Shown in pieces: positions 43,909 to 53,338 of a stretch of DNA of 64,000 nucleotides. Both the position numbers and the translations under genes were made by a program. Under the pieces are notes generated by a model. It was not told where the DNA came from, did not search any database, and saw nothing but the letters and a program-made list of their open reading frames with translations. The DNA lies in the NCBI RefSeq assembly GCF_051045985.1, contig NZ_CP157350.1, forward strand, positions 1,054,001-1,118,000, in the 5' to 3' direction. This DNA comes from Scardovia wiggsiae. Lineage in GTDB: Bacteria; Actinomycetota; Actinomycetes; Actinomycetales; Bifidobacteriaceae. Every line of letters starts with the position of its first letter. The first letter of the stretch is position 1.

Positions 43909-45312
43909 ATGGCGAAAACTGCACCACAGTACGTCTGCTCGGAATGCGGATGGAACGGCTCAAAATGGTATGGGAGATGCCCCAGCTGCGGCGAATGGGG
44001 CACTATAGAAGAGTTCCATGAACCCAAAATCAAGGCCTCTCCCCGCTCAGGCAGCGGCACACGGCCTATGCTTACCGACACCGAAAAAGGCAGCATACTG
44101 CGCCCCGTTACGGATACAGGCCTGGAGGATGTTATCCGCATACCCACCGGCTTCACCGAATTTGACCGCGTCCTTGGAGGCGGCATCGTGCCCGGCGCTG
44201 TGATCCTGCTGGCCGGGGAACCAGGGATCGGCAAATCGACGCTCCTGCTGGAAACAGCAGGGAATATTGCACAGTCGCTGTACAGTACCGGCAAAAAGGT
44301 CCTTTATATTTCCGGGGAGGAATCCCTGGGGCAGATACGCATGCGGGCACGGCGCATCGGGACTGTTGTCAGCAACCTCCTCCTGGCCTCTACCACTGAC
44401 CTGGGGACTGTTATCGCCCTCATCGAACAGGAAAAACCTGCACTGGCTATCGTTGATTCGGTCCAGACTATATCAAGCGCGGATACTGACGGCATCCTTG
44501 GAGGGAATACCCAGGTGCGTGAAGTGGCAGCTTCAGTTATCGAATGTGCAAAAACGCTGGATATCCCCATACTCCTGGTCGGGCATGTGACCAAAGACGG
44601 CTCTATCGCGGGCCCGCGCACCCTTGAGCATCTTGTAGACGTGGTATGCCAGTTTGAAGGCGACAGCCAGACAGCACTGCGTCTCCTGCGCAGCCTGAAA
44701 AACCGTTTCGGCCCGACAGATGAAGTAGGCTGTTTCGATATGAGCGGCGAAGGGATAGAAGAAGTTTCCGACCCGAGCGGCCTGTTTGTGAGCGATTCGG
44801 AAGAAACCCCGGCAGGCACATGCGTGACATTCATTGTTGACGGACACAGGAGCCTTCCCATTGAGATACAGGCACTGGCCACATCTTCTGTCCTTCCTTC
44901 CCCGCGCAGGGCAACGAACGGGATCGACTACAACCGTCTGGCAATGATCATAGCAGTACTGCACAGGCATGCAAAAATATCCCTGCTGAATAATGATATC
45001 TATGTATCGACTATAGCAGGCGGATCTGCGCGGGAACCGGCATGCGACCTGGCTATTGCCGCCGCCCTTGCAAGCGCGGCAAAGGGGGTCCCCGTTCCCC
45101 GTACTACCGTATGTATAGGCGAGATATCACTGACCGGGCAGATACGCCCCGTTACCCGTATGGCAAACCGTCTGCGCGAAGCTGCACGCATGGGGTTCAC
45201 CTCAGCCGTCATCCCGCGCCATCGGAAAGGATCGCCATGGAAACAGGTAGACGGCATGGACTTTATCGAAGTATCGTCAGCCGCTGAGGCACTCGCACAG
45301 CTGGGTATCTGA
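43909..45312 (+). CDS. radA: DNA repair protein RadA (Sms)
   Basis: 467 residues. N-terminal zinc finger YVCSECGWNGSKWYGRCPSCGEWGT (C-x2-C-x11-C-x2-C), RecA-like ATPase with Walker A GEPGIGKSTLLLE, the RadA motif KNRFGPTDEVGCFDM, and a C-terminal Lon-like domain (AREPACDLAIAAALASAAKGVPVP, GEISLTGQIRPV). It assists branch migration in recombination and, in other species, transformation. ATG 43909 is chosen: TAGCGT (43896-43901) lies seven bases ahead, a leaderless pattern; the longer frame (43879) has ten extra residues before the finger. Confidence 0.96.
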   Translation: MAKTAPQYVCSECGWNGSKWYGRCPSCGEWGTIEEFHEPKIKASPRSGSGTRPMLTDTEKGSILRPVTDTGLEDVIRIPTGFTEFDRVLGGGIVPGAVILLAGEPGIGKSTLLLETAGNIAQSLYSTGKKVLYISGEESLGQIRMRARRIGTVVSNLLLASTTDLGTVIALIEQEKPALAIVDSVQTISSADTDGILGGNTQVREVAASVIECAKTLDIPILLVGHVTKDGSIAGPRTLEHLVDVVCQFEGDSQTALRLLRSLKNRFGPTDEVGCFDMSGEGIEEVSDPSGLFVSDSEETPAGTCVTFIVDGHRSLPIEIQALATSSVLPSPRRATNGIDYNRLAMIIAVLHRHAKISLLNNDIYVSTIAGGSAREPACDLAIAAALASAAKGVPVPRTTVCIGEISLTGQIRPVTRMANRLREAARMGFTSAVIPRHRKGSPWKQVDGMDFIEVSSAAEALAQLGI

Positions 45313-45342
45313 CTGCCTGCCCAGTATTATCCATTACTGCCA

Positions 45343-46164
45343 TTACTGCCGGTTATTTGAATTCCCCTGGCCGGTACCATTATCCTGTGCAGGGCTGTCC
45401 TGCGTACCGGGTTCAGAGGAAGGTGCTGGTACCGCAGGCTGCGTAACAATCACAGGGACTTTTGCTGACCGTATTGATGGGTCATCTTTGATATATGTGT
45501 ATGCGGTATATGTCCCCGGCTGCACATTTTCCAGTGCGCTGTCGGGCTTGCAGGACGACTGGGCAGCTTTTGTACCCCAGCTTATTTTTTGGGTATCCAC
45601 ATCTTTATCTGTCATCAGCAGCATCCTGGCGCTGCTCTCGCATATATCGGAGCGCCACACGACCGTATTGCCCGATGCAACAGCGAGGACCCTTGAACCG
45701 TTCGCCGCATCAATAAGGCAGTCCCTCTGCCCTTTGTGGGCTACACTCACGTTGAAAACTGCCGTTCCGCCGGATTCCACCGTGCTCTGCTGCACGCTGA
45801 GGCTTAATTCCAGATCAGATGCCGTGCAGTCGGGGATACCGGAAAGCTTGCTTTTCTCTGTACGGTGTACTGACTGCCCCTCAGATGCAGCAGACGAAGA
45901 AGCCCGCGGTTTTGCTTCCTGTACCGTTGATGCCGCACTGTGCCGCCTCGACAGTGTCCGTGCTATTGCCACCCCGCTCCATACTGCTGCGGCAATAACC
46001 GCTGCCAGGACAATAACAGCTATGATCCGGCGCCGCAGATAGACCCTGCGCATCTCAGCTTTAGACAGCCTGCGCCCGGAGCCTCGTGAACGTCTCCCTG
46101 AAGTACGTCCCGGACCCGAGCTGCTCTGCCATGCTGAATGTGTTGAATCTTTCCACGTCGCCAT
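45343..46164 (-). CDS. exported membrane-anchored protein, unknown function
   Basis: 273 residues: Arg/Ser-rich cytoplasmic N-terminus, a membrane helix at ~47-70 (IIAVIVLAAVIAAAVWSGVAIA), a Ser/Ala linker, an extracellular Ig-like domain (~110-235; CTASDLELSLSVQQSTVESGGTAVFNVSV with paired Cys), and a Gly/Gln/Asn/Pro-rich tail. Probably leaderless: TAAACT (46172-46177) lies seven bases before ATG. Conserved-looking in actinobacteria; role unknown, likely envelope. Confidence 0.75.
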   Translation of the reverse strand: MATWKDSTHSAWQSSSGPGRTSGRRSRGSGRRLSKAEMRRVYLRRRIIAVIVLAAVIAAAVWSGVAIARTLSRRHSAASTVQEAKPRASSSAASEGQSVHRTEKSKLSGIPDCTASDLELSLSVQQSTVESGGTAVFNVSVAHKGQRDCLIDAANGSRVLAVASGNTVVWRSDICESSARMLLMTDKDVDTQKISWGTKAAQSSCKPDSALENVQPGTYTAYTYIKDDPSIRSAKVPVIVTQPAVPAPSSEPGTQDSPAQDNGTGQGNSNNRQ

Positions 46165-46321
46165 ATATACCAGTTTATGCGAAAATACAGAGAAAACCGT
46201 ATCCTGCGGGAATACTTACAGCCATTCCACATGGAGGCACAAAGGCATGCCGCATATCCCCTGCTTCCGGAATTGGAGGGATTGCAGTACGGGTTCCTGT
46301 GCGCACCGGCAGACAGGCAGG

Positions 46322-47317
46322 CTACCGGGGCAAAGACACCGAATGGTCCTTATTGATAACGATCAGCCCGTCTTCATCCAATGAGGCGATACATCCATCA
46401 AGCTGCACTGTATCGTTCCACAAGGATTTAAGCTCAGAATAAGGGACAAAGCGGCTCCGGCGCTGCGCGCCTGCAGCTGTACCGGGCACTGTTTCTGCTT
46501 CTGCCTGGCGCAGGGCTTTAAGGATCAGCCCCCGCACATACCGGTTCGTCCCCCTGAACTTCTGCCGCGGGCGGGTAGGCTGCTGCCCGAGCCCCGGAAG
46601 CCCGGCTGCATAGAACCTGCACAGGCTGTTCAACGGGCATACTGCACAGCACGGTTTTTTCGCTGTACATACGACAGCGCCAAGCTCCATCACCGACTGG
46701 TTCCACACAACTGACTGACGGCTCCCGGCCGGCAGCACCTTAGCGGCGAGCTCCCTGTCATGCGCACCCGCAGCACCTCCCGTAGATTCAGCACCGTCAA
46801 ATACGCGGACCAGGACACGCCGGATATTGGTATCAATAACAGGTATACGGATCCCGAAGGCAAATGACAGGACTGCGCTTGCCGTGTAATCCCCGATCCC
46901 GGGGAGCGCCGTCAGCCCGTCATATGATGCCGGGAGCCTGCCGCCGTAGTCCCTGACAAGTGTACGTGCACATTCCTGCAGCCGCAGCGCACGCCGCGGA
47001 TACCCTAAATGCCCCCAGGCAGAAATAATCTCTGCAGTGGAAGCTTCGGACACCGCCTGAGGGTCCGGCCACATCTCCATCCACTTTTCCCAGTAAGGCA
47101 GGACGCGAGACATAGGAGTCTGCTGGCTCATGACTTCGGAAACAAGTATCCCCCATGGGGTAGTTTTCCCAAAACGCCAGGGGAAATCACGCGCACTGCC
47201 GCCCCACCACTGCGCCAGTGCACGGTATGCACTGACGGCTGTTTCGTCTGACGCGGCCCCTCCGTCTGCTGTACCGGGGCCCTGTTGGCTGGATAAATGC
47301 ACGCTGTCGGTCATCAT
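46322..47317 (-). CDS. mutY: A/G-specific adenine DNA glycosylase MutY
   Basis: About 331 residues; removes adenine opposite 8-oxoG. Catalytic Glu in SEVMSQQTPMSRV, HhH motif TALPGIGDYTASAVLSFAFG, catalytic Asp in IPVIDTNIRRVL, and the [4Fe-4S] loop C-TAKKPC-C-AV-C-PLNSL-C (C-x6-C-x2-C-x5-C). The C-terminal 8-oxoG-recognition domain is short, as in other actinobacterial MutY. ATG 47317 (or 47314) preferred over GTG 47362, which would overlap the divergent methyltransferase start. Confidence 0.95.
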   Translation of the reverse strand: MMTDSVHLSSQQGPGTADGGAASDETAVSAYRALAQWWGGSARDFPWRFGKTTPWGILVSEVMSQQTPMSRVLPYWEKWMEMWPDPQAVSEASTAEIISAWGHLGYPRRALRLQECARTLVRDYGGRLPASYDGLTALPGIGDYTASAVLSFAFGIRIPVIDTNIRRVLVRVFDGAESTGGAAGAHDRELAAKVLPAGSRQSVVWNQSVMELGAVVCTAKKPCCAVCPLNSLCRFYAAGLPGLGQQPTRPRQKFRGTNRYVRGLILKALRQAEAETVPGTAAGAQRRSRFVPYSELKSLWNDTVQLDGCIASLDEDGLIVINKDHSVSLPR

Positions 47318-47333
47318 CTTTATTGTTGCAAAT

Positions 47334-48098
47334 ATGAGCGATAATACGAAACGCCAGCGCACAGAACCGGAACAGGGGCCTGGACCGGGTAATGGTACAG
47401 TTGTGCCGCCGGTCCCCCAGGGTGTGACAGCGATGTTTGAGTACGGGTACCGTAAACCTTCCTACGGGCCGGATGAGCTTATCACCGACGCACACGGGAA
47501 CCCTGTAAATGTCACAGATGCCATGCTGCAGCCGAATGAGGCGGCCCTTAAGGAAACCTCTGTCCCCCATTTATGTTTCTATTCCCCCCGCATCCCGGGC
47601 AATACCGGTTCCGCGATCCGTTTATGTGCAGTGACCGGTTCTGTGCTCCATCTGGTGGAACCGCTCGGTTTCAATCTCAGGGATACGAAGCTTCGGCGGG
47701 CCGGCCTTGATTACCATGATATGGCCCACGTTGTTATCCATCCCGATTTTGAGAACCTTGTCAGCTCTATGCCGGGATCACGCATTATATCGTTTACCGC
47801 ACAGGCGGATGGCCTGTACACAGAGGTTGAGTATAGGCCGATGGATATCCTGCTTTTTGGCCCTGAGCCGGGGGATATCCCCGACCCTATGGATATCATG
47901 GCCGGGGAACACGTCTACAAGCAGGTCAGGTTCCCTATGCGGCCAAGCCTGCGCAGCCTCAATCTTGCCAACTGTGCTTCTATCGCTTTGTATGAAGCAT
48001 GGCGGCAATTGGGGTTCAAAGGAAGCAGCAGGGCATCAGGCGCCCCGGCAGCCGGCGGGATCCCGGATAAAAGCCGGACAGGGGTTAGCAAACTATAA
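47334..48098 (+). CDS. trmL: tRNA 2'-O-methyltransferase, TrmL/SpoU family
   Basis: 254 residues. SpoU/SPOUT motif 1 HLCFYSPRIPGNTGSAIRLCAVTGSVLHLVEPLGF, motif 2 DILLFGPEPGDIPDPM (usually GxExxGLP), and motif 3 FPMRPSLRSLNLANCASIALYEAWRQLGF. TrmL methylates the wobble ribose of tRNA-Leu. The protein has a ~75-residue N-terminal extension that is disordered. ATG 47334 is chosen: TATTGT (47321-47326) lies seven bases before it (leaderless). Only 16 bp separate it from the divergent mutY start. Confidence 0.88.
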   Translation: MSDNTKRQRTEPEQGPGPGNGTVVPPVPQGVTAMFEYGYRKPSYGPDELITDAHGNPVNVTDAMLQPNEAALKETSVPHLCFYSPRIPGNTGSAIRLCAVTGSVLHLVEPLGFNLRDTKLRRAGLDYHDMAHVVIHPDFENLVSSMPGSRIISFTAQADGLYTEVEYRPMDILLFGPEPGDIPDPMDIMAGEHVYKQVRFPMRPSLRSLNLANCASIALYEAWRQLGFKGSSRASGAPAAGGIPDKSRTGVSKL

Positions 48099-48180
48099 GG
48101 CGATCCTGTACAATAGGGTGCAGCTATCCCATCTTTTGTACGCGGCAGAAAGGGCTGCCGCAGAAAGGCACAGGATTATT

Positions 48181-49671
48181 ATGACAGAGAATGGTACCTC
48201 CGGCAGGCGGTCTGCATCCCATATGCTCAGCGGCCTGGGCTCTACAGCTTCAGGGATCATTGGTTCCCTGCGCGCCAGGTTCCCTGAGTGCAAGCCCGCA
48301 TGCAGGGCCTCCGCGGAACATGTCCCTTTTGCTATCCACCATGCCAATATTATCCGCACCCGCAAGGGTATTGACGGGCTGGGGATGAAAGAAGGGTCTG
48401 TTGATAATGATATGACTGTCGTCATATCGGAAGACGGTACTATCGAGGCTGTTTTCCCCAGCTCAGATACTGCCAGGATGAAGAAGATCCCAGCCGGCTA
48501 CAGGTCCATTGATGCACAGGGCCGCTACATTATGCCCGGGCTTATCAATGCGCACGTCCATGTGTTTGGCAGCGGCAGGCGTCTCTCATCGAATATGGGG
48601 GATAAAGGCCCGCAAAAAACCCTTAAGCATTTTACTGCTACGGTTTTAGGGCGGGCGATGATACGCAGGCTGACACGGTACAATATCCGGCAGCAGCTCC
48701 TTTCCGGCGTTACTACAGTGCGGACTTTAGGTGATATAGCTTATGATTCAGCGGATCTGAGGGACGATATCCAGGATGGCACAGTTACAGGCCCCAGGAT
48801 CCTGGCTTCAGGGCCTCTCCTGTCTGCGCCTGGCGGACATGGTGCACCGCTGATCGCACTGGAATGCCCCGATGAGGAGAGCGCCCTCGCCAATGTGCAT
48901 ATATTGCTTGACAACGGGGCTAATGCTGTTAAGATCGCTGCGACTGGCGGTGTGATTGATTCGCAGGAGGCTGATGAAGCCGGGCGCCCTCAGATGAGTG
49001 AAAGCCTTATGAGGATCATCTGCATAGAAGCCCATAAAGCAGGGGTCATCGTCGCGGCACACGCCCAGAGCCTTGAGGGGGTCAAAGCTGCTTTGCGGGC
49101 AGGTGTCGATACTATTGAGCACGGCTCTGACCTCGATAAGGAAGCTGTTGCCCTGTTCCGGCACAATCCGGGTTCACTGAAGGGGTACAGCGCTCTGATA
49201 CCAACCCTTTCCACTATTCTGGTAATGGTTTCCCTTGACCAGGATAAGGTCGGCATAAATGATACTGCGCGCGCCAATGCGGAACGCATCGCAGAGCATA
49301 TGCTTGCCGGATACCGCGAAGCTGTGGCAAAAAACCTTCATATAGGCGTGGGGACTGATGCCGCAATGCCTTATGTGACGCAGTACAATACCTGGCGTGA
49401 ACTGGATTTCCTCGTGCGCTATACGGGCATGACCGCAGCCCAGGCAATTTACGCCGCAACGGCAGGAAACGCAGAAATCCTTAATATCAGCGATGTTACG
49501 GGGTCACTGGATGAAGGGCTGTCCGCAGACCTCCTTGTTACTGAAGGGAATCCGCTCGAAAACCTCCGTACGCTTAATAACCCTTCGCTCGTCGTAACAC
49601 ACGGGATCCCGGTATGGCGCCCCCACGCCAGGCATATTGCCGAAATCGACGAGGAGCTTGATACCCTTTAA
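48181..49671 (+). CDS. metal-dependent amidohydrolase
   Basis: About 496 residues, imidazolonepropionase-like group. Metal ligands: HxH in PGLINAHVHVFG, Lys in GANAVKIAATGG, His in VAAHAQSLEG, His in DTIEHGSDLDKEA, Asp in VGTDAAMPY; C-terminal SLDEGLSADLLVTEGNPLENL. Probably hydrolyses a cyclic amide or dipeptide-like substrate; identity unknown. ATG 48181 is chosen: the ORF continues upstream inside the methyltransferase gene. Its stop shares the TTAA of the convergent galK stop. Confidence 0.88.
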   Translation: MTENGTSGRRSASHMLSGLGSTASGIIGSLRARFPECKPACRASAEHVPFAIHHANIIRTRKGIDGLGMKEGSVDNDMTVVISEDGTIEAVFPSSDTARMKKIPAGYRSIDAQGRYIMPGLINAHVHVFGSGRRLSSNMGDKGPQKTLKHFTATVLGRAMIRRLTRYNIRQQLLSGVTTVRTLGDIAYDSADLRDDIQDGTVTGPRILASGPLLSAPGGHGAPLIALECPDEESALANVHILLDNGANAVKIAATGGVIDSQEADEAGRPQMSESLMRIICIEAHKAGVIVAAHAQSLEGVKAALRAGVDTIEHGSDLDKEAVALFRHNPGSLKGYSALIPTLSTILVMVSLDQDKVGINDTARANAERIAEHMLAGYREAVAKNLHIGVGTDAAMPYVTQYNTWRELDFLVRYTGMTAAQAIYAATAGNAEILNISDVTGSLDEGLSADLLVTEGNPLENLRTLNNPSLVVTHGIPVWRPHARHIAEIDEELDTL

Positions 49672-50942
49672 GCTACACGTTCAGCTGCACGAGATGCTAC
49701 TGAGGTAAGTGCCTGCGGCTGCCGGAACCCTTTGGCAGAGAATGCTTCTGCTATTTTTTCCGCCAGCTGTCTGGACTGGCCTTTATCAACAAGCGCGATA
49801 ATGGAGCCGCCGAAACCGCCGCCGGTCATGCGTGCGCCATATGCTCCATTGCTGCGGGCTACTTCCACTACAGTATCCAGTTCCGGCACAGTCACTTCGT
49901 AGTCGTAACGCAGAGAATCATGTGAAGCATTGAAAAGTCTGCCGACAGTGCGGATATCTCCGGAGCTGAATGCCTCGGCGAAATCCCCCACACGCCATAT
50001 CTCAGTTATCACATGGCGCACACGTTTTATTTCCGTAGGGTCGGAAAGCCCGGCAAGCACACGGTCCAGGCCCTCCCGTTTCCTGTCTGCATCACCCCGG
50101 GAAGCATCCGCGATCTGGTCAGCAGCCTGGCGGAGATCCCGCACCCCAAGTTTTGCAGCGGCTTCCTCACACGTTTTACGGCGCGCAGCATACTGCCCGT
50201 CATTAAGCTGATGCGGGGCGCAGGTATCGACTACAAGGAGTTCAAGCCCATACGCGGCCAGGTCAAAATCCTGCTGGGACACATTCTCCAATGCAGACAG
50301 CCCGGGCCGGCAGTCAAGGAGCAGCGCCTTGCCCGACCGGCAGCGCATCGAAGCGTTCTGATCCAGCCCTCCGGTACTGGCACCAGCCATGTCATTCTCT
50401 GAAGCGATCGCCATAGAGATCAGAGTGACCCTGCCTTCATCCGTACTCCCGAAACCGAGGCCATAAACATCGTCAAGCGCCAGGGCTGTGGAACATGTCA
50501 TAGCGGCAGAAGAGCTCAGCCCTGACCCCAGCGGGACACATGATACAAATGCCGCATCAAAACCTCTGACAGCCATGCCATGTTCACGCATAGCCCATGC
50601 CACACCTGACGGATAAGCAGCCCATCCTGCCACTCCCCCGGCATCAAGTCCCTCAAGCTCAGCTTCCGCTACGGAATCCGGCCTGACGGCAGACACTGCA
50701 CGTATCTGCGTATCCTGCCTGGGAGCCAGCGCAATAAAAGTGCGATGCGGCAAAGCGATCGGAAGGCACAGGCCTGCATTGTAATCCGTATGCTCCCCGA
50801 TCAGGTTGACCCGTCCCGGTGCTGCCCACACACCTGACGGCTCATCTCCAAACGTGCGGCTGAACAGCTCCCATGCCTTATGCGCGCCGTCAGCGTCTGT
50901 TATCGCCTCAATGAATCTTATATCCCTGTCCTGTGCCATCAT
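49668..50942 (-). CDS. galK: galactokinase
   Basis: 424-residue GHMP kinase making galactose-1-phosphate in the Leloir pathway. Signature GRVNLIGEHTDYNAGLCLPIALP (GalK motif), ATP loop VPLGSGLSSSAAMTCSTAL, and MTGGGFGGSIIAL; catalytic Asp in VDTCAPHQLND region. GAAGGGAAATT precedes the ATG. It is 79 bp after galT in the same direction. The bifidobacterial gal gene pair under a DeoR regulator. Confidence 0.97.
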   Translation of the reverse strand: MMAQDRDIRFIEAITDADGAHKAWELFSRTFGDEPSGVWAAPGRVNLIGEHTDYNAGLCLPIALPHRTFIALAPRQDTQIRAVSAVRPDSVAEAELEGLDAGGVAGWAAYPSGVAWAMREHGMAVRGFDAAFVSCVPLGSGLSSSAAMTCSTALALDDVYGLGFGSTDEGRVTLISMAIASENDMAGASTGGLDQNASMRCRSGKALLLDCRPGLSALENVSQQDFDLAAYGLELLVVDTCAPHQLNDGQYAARRKTCEEAAAKLGVRDLRQAADQIADASRGDADRKREGLDRVLAGLSDPTEIKRVRHVITEIWRVGDFAEAFSSGDIRTVGRLFNASHDSLRYDYEVTVPELDTVVEVARSNGAYGARMTGGGFGGSIIALVDKGQSRQLAEKIAEAFSAKGFRQPQALTSVASRAAERVA

Positions 50943-51021
50943 AATTTCCCTTCATGGTCCATATCTGTTATCAGTATGCTGTACCGGAGCCTAACCGCAG
51001 TACGCCGCTGCCTTCCGGCTG

Positions 51022-52275
51022 TTATTTATCGATATCCGTATCGCCAAGCTCGTGGAAGCGCGCGGCGATTTTTTCAGGTGTCGTATCAGATATCCATGCA
51101 GCCATTCCGGATTCAGAACCGGCCAGATACTTGATCTTATTAGCAGCACGGCGGAAGGAGAAGAACTGAAGGTTAAGGCGGTAGCTGCTGCGGCGCCTGT
51201 CACGGACAGGGGCCTGATGCCATGCGGCAATATAAGGCAGATCCATGCCTTCACCATTGCCTGTATCAAAAAACATATTGCCGCGCTTAAGGAGCACGGA
51301 ATACATCTGTGCCAGCCCCCAGCGTTCATTATCATTGAGCTGGTCAAGGGTCAATATGCCGTCCCGTACCGGCTGCACATGCACTTCCAAAGGCCATCGG
51401 GCAGCAGCGGGGACATAGGCGATCCACGTGCTGTTGCGCATGACGATACGCCCGCCCGCATCGACTTCCCCTTTAAGGATATCGCGCAGAAGGTTGCCCC
51501 CTGTTCTGCCGCGGTAGGCTTCCGTATGCTGAAGCTCCTGTTCAAGGCGCGGAGCCACAAACGGGAAACAGTATATCTGCCCGTGGGGATGCGCCAGCGA
51601 TACGCCGATCTCCTGCCCATGGTTTTCAAAGGGGAATATCTGCTCAATACCCTCCATTGCCGATATTTCAGCTGTCCTGAAAGCCCACGCTTCTACTACA
51701 GTGCGAAGCCGGGAAACAGGGAGGTCAGCAGGGAGGGAGTCCTCTTTCGGATCGAAGCATACTACTTCGCACCGCCCTACGGCCGGGCGCTGGGGCCATA
51801 ACGGGTTGCCGTCCACATACACCGTTTCATCCTTCACGCCCGGGATGCGGTTCATTGAGGGGAAACGGTTTTCAAAAACCACTACGTCATAATCCGTATC
51901 CGGCACCTCGCCATCCTGATAGGGGTCGTCCGGATTCCGCGCAGCAAGGGGGTTCCCGGTGGCAGTAGCCCCAGGCCCGGCCGTGATCGGGCGGTTCATG
52001 CGCGCAGTCGCCATAGGTATCCAGTCCCCTGTCAGCGGGTCCCGGCGCATCTGAGGCGCCTGCACCGGTATAGGGTTCCCCTCGCCGTCAACGCCGGGTT
52101 CGAAACGGTTGGCAAGTTCCCTGGGGTCTCTGAGCTCGCGCACCTTCTCCCCCGAGACATACTCGGGGGTATCGTCCAGATAAAAGAACTGCCGCCCGTC
52201 AGACAGCTCTGTCCCGGTGATGCGGATATGCCCCTGTGCATATTCTCCCGGCGTATAGTGCATAAATGTAGCCAT
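51022..52275 (-). CDS. galT: galactose-1-phosphate uridylyltransferase
   Basis: 417 residues of the class I type: catalytic HPHGQIY (His nucleophile), ENHGQEIGVSLAHPHGQ, WIAYVPAAARWPLEVHVQP, LPYIAAWHQAPV. It exchanges UMP between UDP-glucose and Gal-1-P. Start: ATG ATG at 52278/52275; AAAGGAG is 1-4 bases ahead, so 52275 or ATG 52263 (MHYTPGEYAQ) are likelier than 52278. The operator described below lies upstream. Confidence 0.95.
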   Translation of the reverse strand: MATFMHYTPGEYAQGHIRITGTELSDGRQFFYLDDTPEYVSGEKVRELRDPRELANRFEPGVDGEGNPIPVQAPQMRRDPLTGDWIPMATARMNRPITAGPGATATGNPLAARNPDDPYQDGEVPDTDYDVVVFENRFPSMNRIPGVKDETVYVDGNPLWPQRPAVGRCEVVCFDPKEDSLPADLPVSRLRTVVEAWAFRTAEISAMEGIEQIFPFENHGQEIGVSLAHPHGQIYCFPFVAPRLEQELQHTEAYRGRTGGNLLRDILKGEVDAGGRIVMRNSTWIAYVPAAARWPLEVHVQPVRDGILTLDQLNDNERWGLAQMYSVLLKRGNMFFDTGNGEGMDLPYIAAWHQAPVRDRRRSSYRLNLQFFSFRRAANKIKYLAGSESGMAAWISDTTPEKIAARFHELGDTDIDK

Positions 52276-52393
52276 CATACTCCTTTTGCTGCTTCTGCAG
52301 GACTGCTCATAGCCCTGTCCCCGCAGTGTTTACAGGCGCTGTTTGCCTGCTCTGCTGTTATATGTCATGCTTTCATGATTTATGGTATCAGTA

Positions 52394-52440
52394 ATGTTAG
52401 ATTTTGTTCGTTTTTGTTAAAATCGAACATTTTCTAACAT
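52394..52440 (-). promoter_or_regulatory. nested palindromic operator upstream of galT
   Basis: Outer arms ATGTTAGA (52394-52401) and TCTAACAT (52433-52440); inner arms TGTTCG (52405-52410) and CGAACA (52424-52429), each separated by TTT, with a 13-bp A/T-rich centre. The symmetry over 47 bp suggests a DeoR-family dimer-of-dimers site; the regulator is encoded immediately upstream. Confidence 0.6.
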
Positions 52441-52484
52441 AAATAACCGGCTTCTCAGAATGCAGCCGCCCTGTTCAGACGGTT

Positions 52485-53261
52485 TCAGACAGTCACAAGA
52501 TGCTTCACCAGGCTGCTCGTCTGCTTCCGGCGCGGCCCGTTTAGCGCCGAATCGGTAATAACAGTATCTATCTGTGAGAAATCAGCAAAAAGCGACAGCG
52601 ATGTACTGTCCCACTTTGTGTGGTCTGCCAGGACGATGCACAGGTCAGCAATAGATATCAAAGCAGAGTTGGTAGCAGCTTCCAGCGAATTGGGGGTAAG
52701 GAACCCGCGGGGAAGCGAAACCGAGTGGGCACCTGTAAACAGGGTATTTACCCTCAAGCCCCGGATGACTTTATCGGCAATAGGGCCGACCAGCGAATTG
52801 GACCGGGTAACAGCCCCGCCTGTCATGATCACTTCAACAGAGCCGGATGCATCGGCAGAATGGGCAAGCTGCGCAACAGGTATGGAATTCGTCAGGATAG
52901 TCACCCCTTCGCAGCGTTTGCTTTCCAGAAAGCATTGCGCAAAAGCATAAGTCGTGCTCCCTCCCCCGACAGCAATAACATCACCAGGCGCCACATACTC
53001 TACAGCCTTTGCCGCTATCGCCTGTTTGACAGCTGTTTCCATGCGCGATTTTACAGAAAACAGCGGCTCGGCCAGAAGGGTGCTGGCAGACACAGCCCCT
53101 CCATGCACGCGCTTCAGCAGCCCTTTCCCGGCAAGGTCCTCTATATCCCTCCGGACAGTCATGGGAGACACGCCAAGCTGTATGGACAGTTCGCTGACGC
53201 GCACGGCGCCTTTCTCATGGAGTTCAGAAAGTAGGGACTGCTGGCGCTGTGTCGGGATCAT
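52485..53261 (-). CDS. DeoR-family transcriptional regulator of the gal genes
   Basis: 258 residues: DeoR HTH (TQRQQSLLSELHEKGAVRVSELSIQLGVSPMTVRRDIEDLAGKGLLKRVHGGA) and the sugar-phosphate-sensing DeoRC domain (GGGSTTYAFAQCF, TGGAVTRSNSLVGPIAD, VLADHTKWD). Such regulators respond to phosphorylated sugars, here plausibly Gal-1-P or tagatose-type intermediates. ATG 53261 follows GATAAT by six bases, so it may be leaderless; TTG 53279 is a weaker alternative. Upstream of galT and galK on the same strand. Confidence 0.9.
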   Translation of the reverse strand: MIPTQRQQSLLSELHEKGAVRVSELSIQLGVSPMTVRRDIEDLAGKGLLKRVHGGAVSASTLLAEPLFSVKSRMETAVKQAIAAKAVEYVAPGDVIAVGGGSTTYAFAQCFLESKRCEGVTILTNSIPVAQLAHSADASGSVEVIMTGGAVTRSNSLVGPIADKVIRGLRVNTLFTGAHSVSLPRGFLTPNSLEAATNSALISIADLCIVLADHTKWDSTSLSLFADFSQIDTVITDSALNGPRRKQTSSLVKHLVTV

Positions 53262-53338
53262 ATAGACATTATCGCACAAAAACGAAAGAATACCGAATCA
53301 TACGCACATAAGAGATGCATGGATACGGGAGCAAAGGG

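Noticed and set aside
47707..48180. N-terminal 158 codons of the amidohydrolase frame
   Set aside because: They lie inside the methyltransferase gene in another frame; the amidohydrolase starts at ATG 48181.
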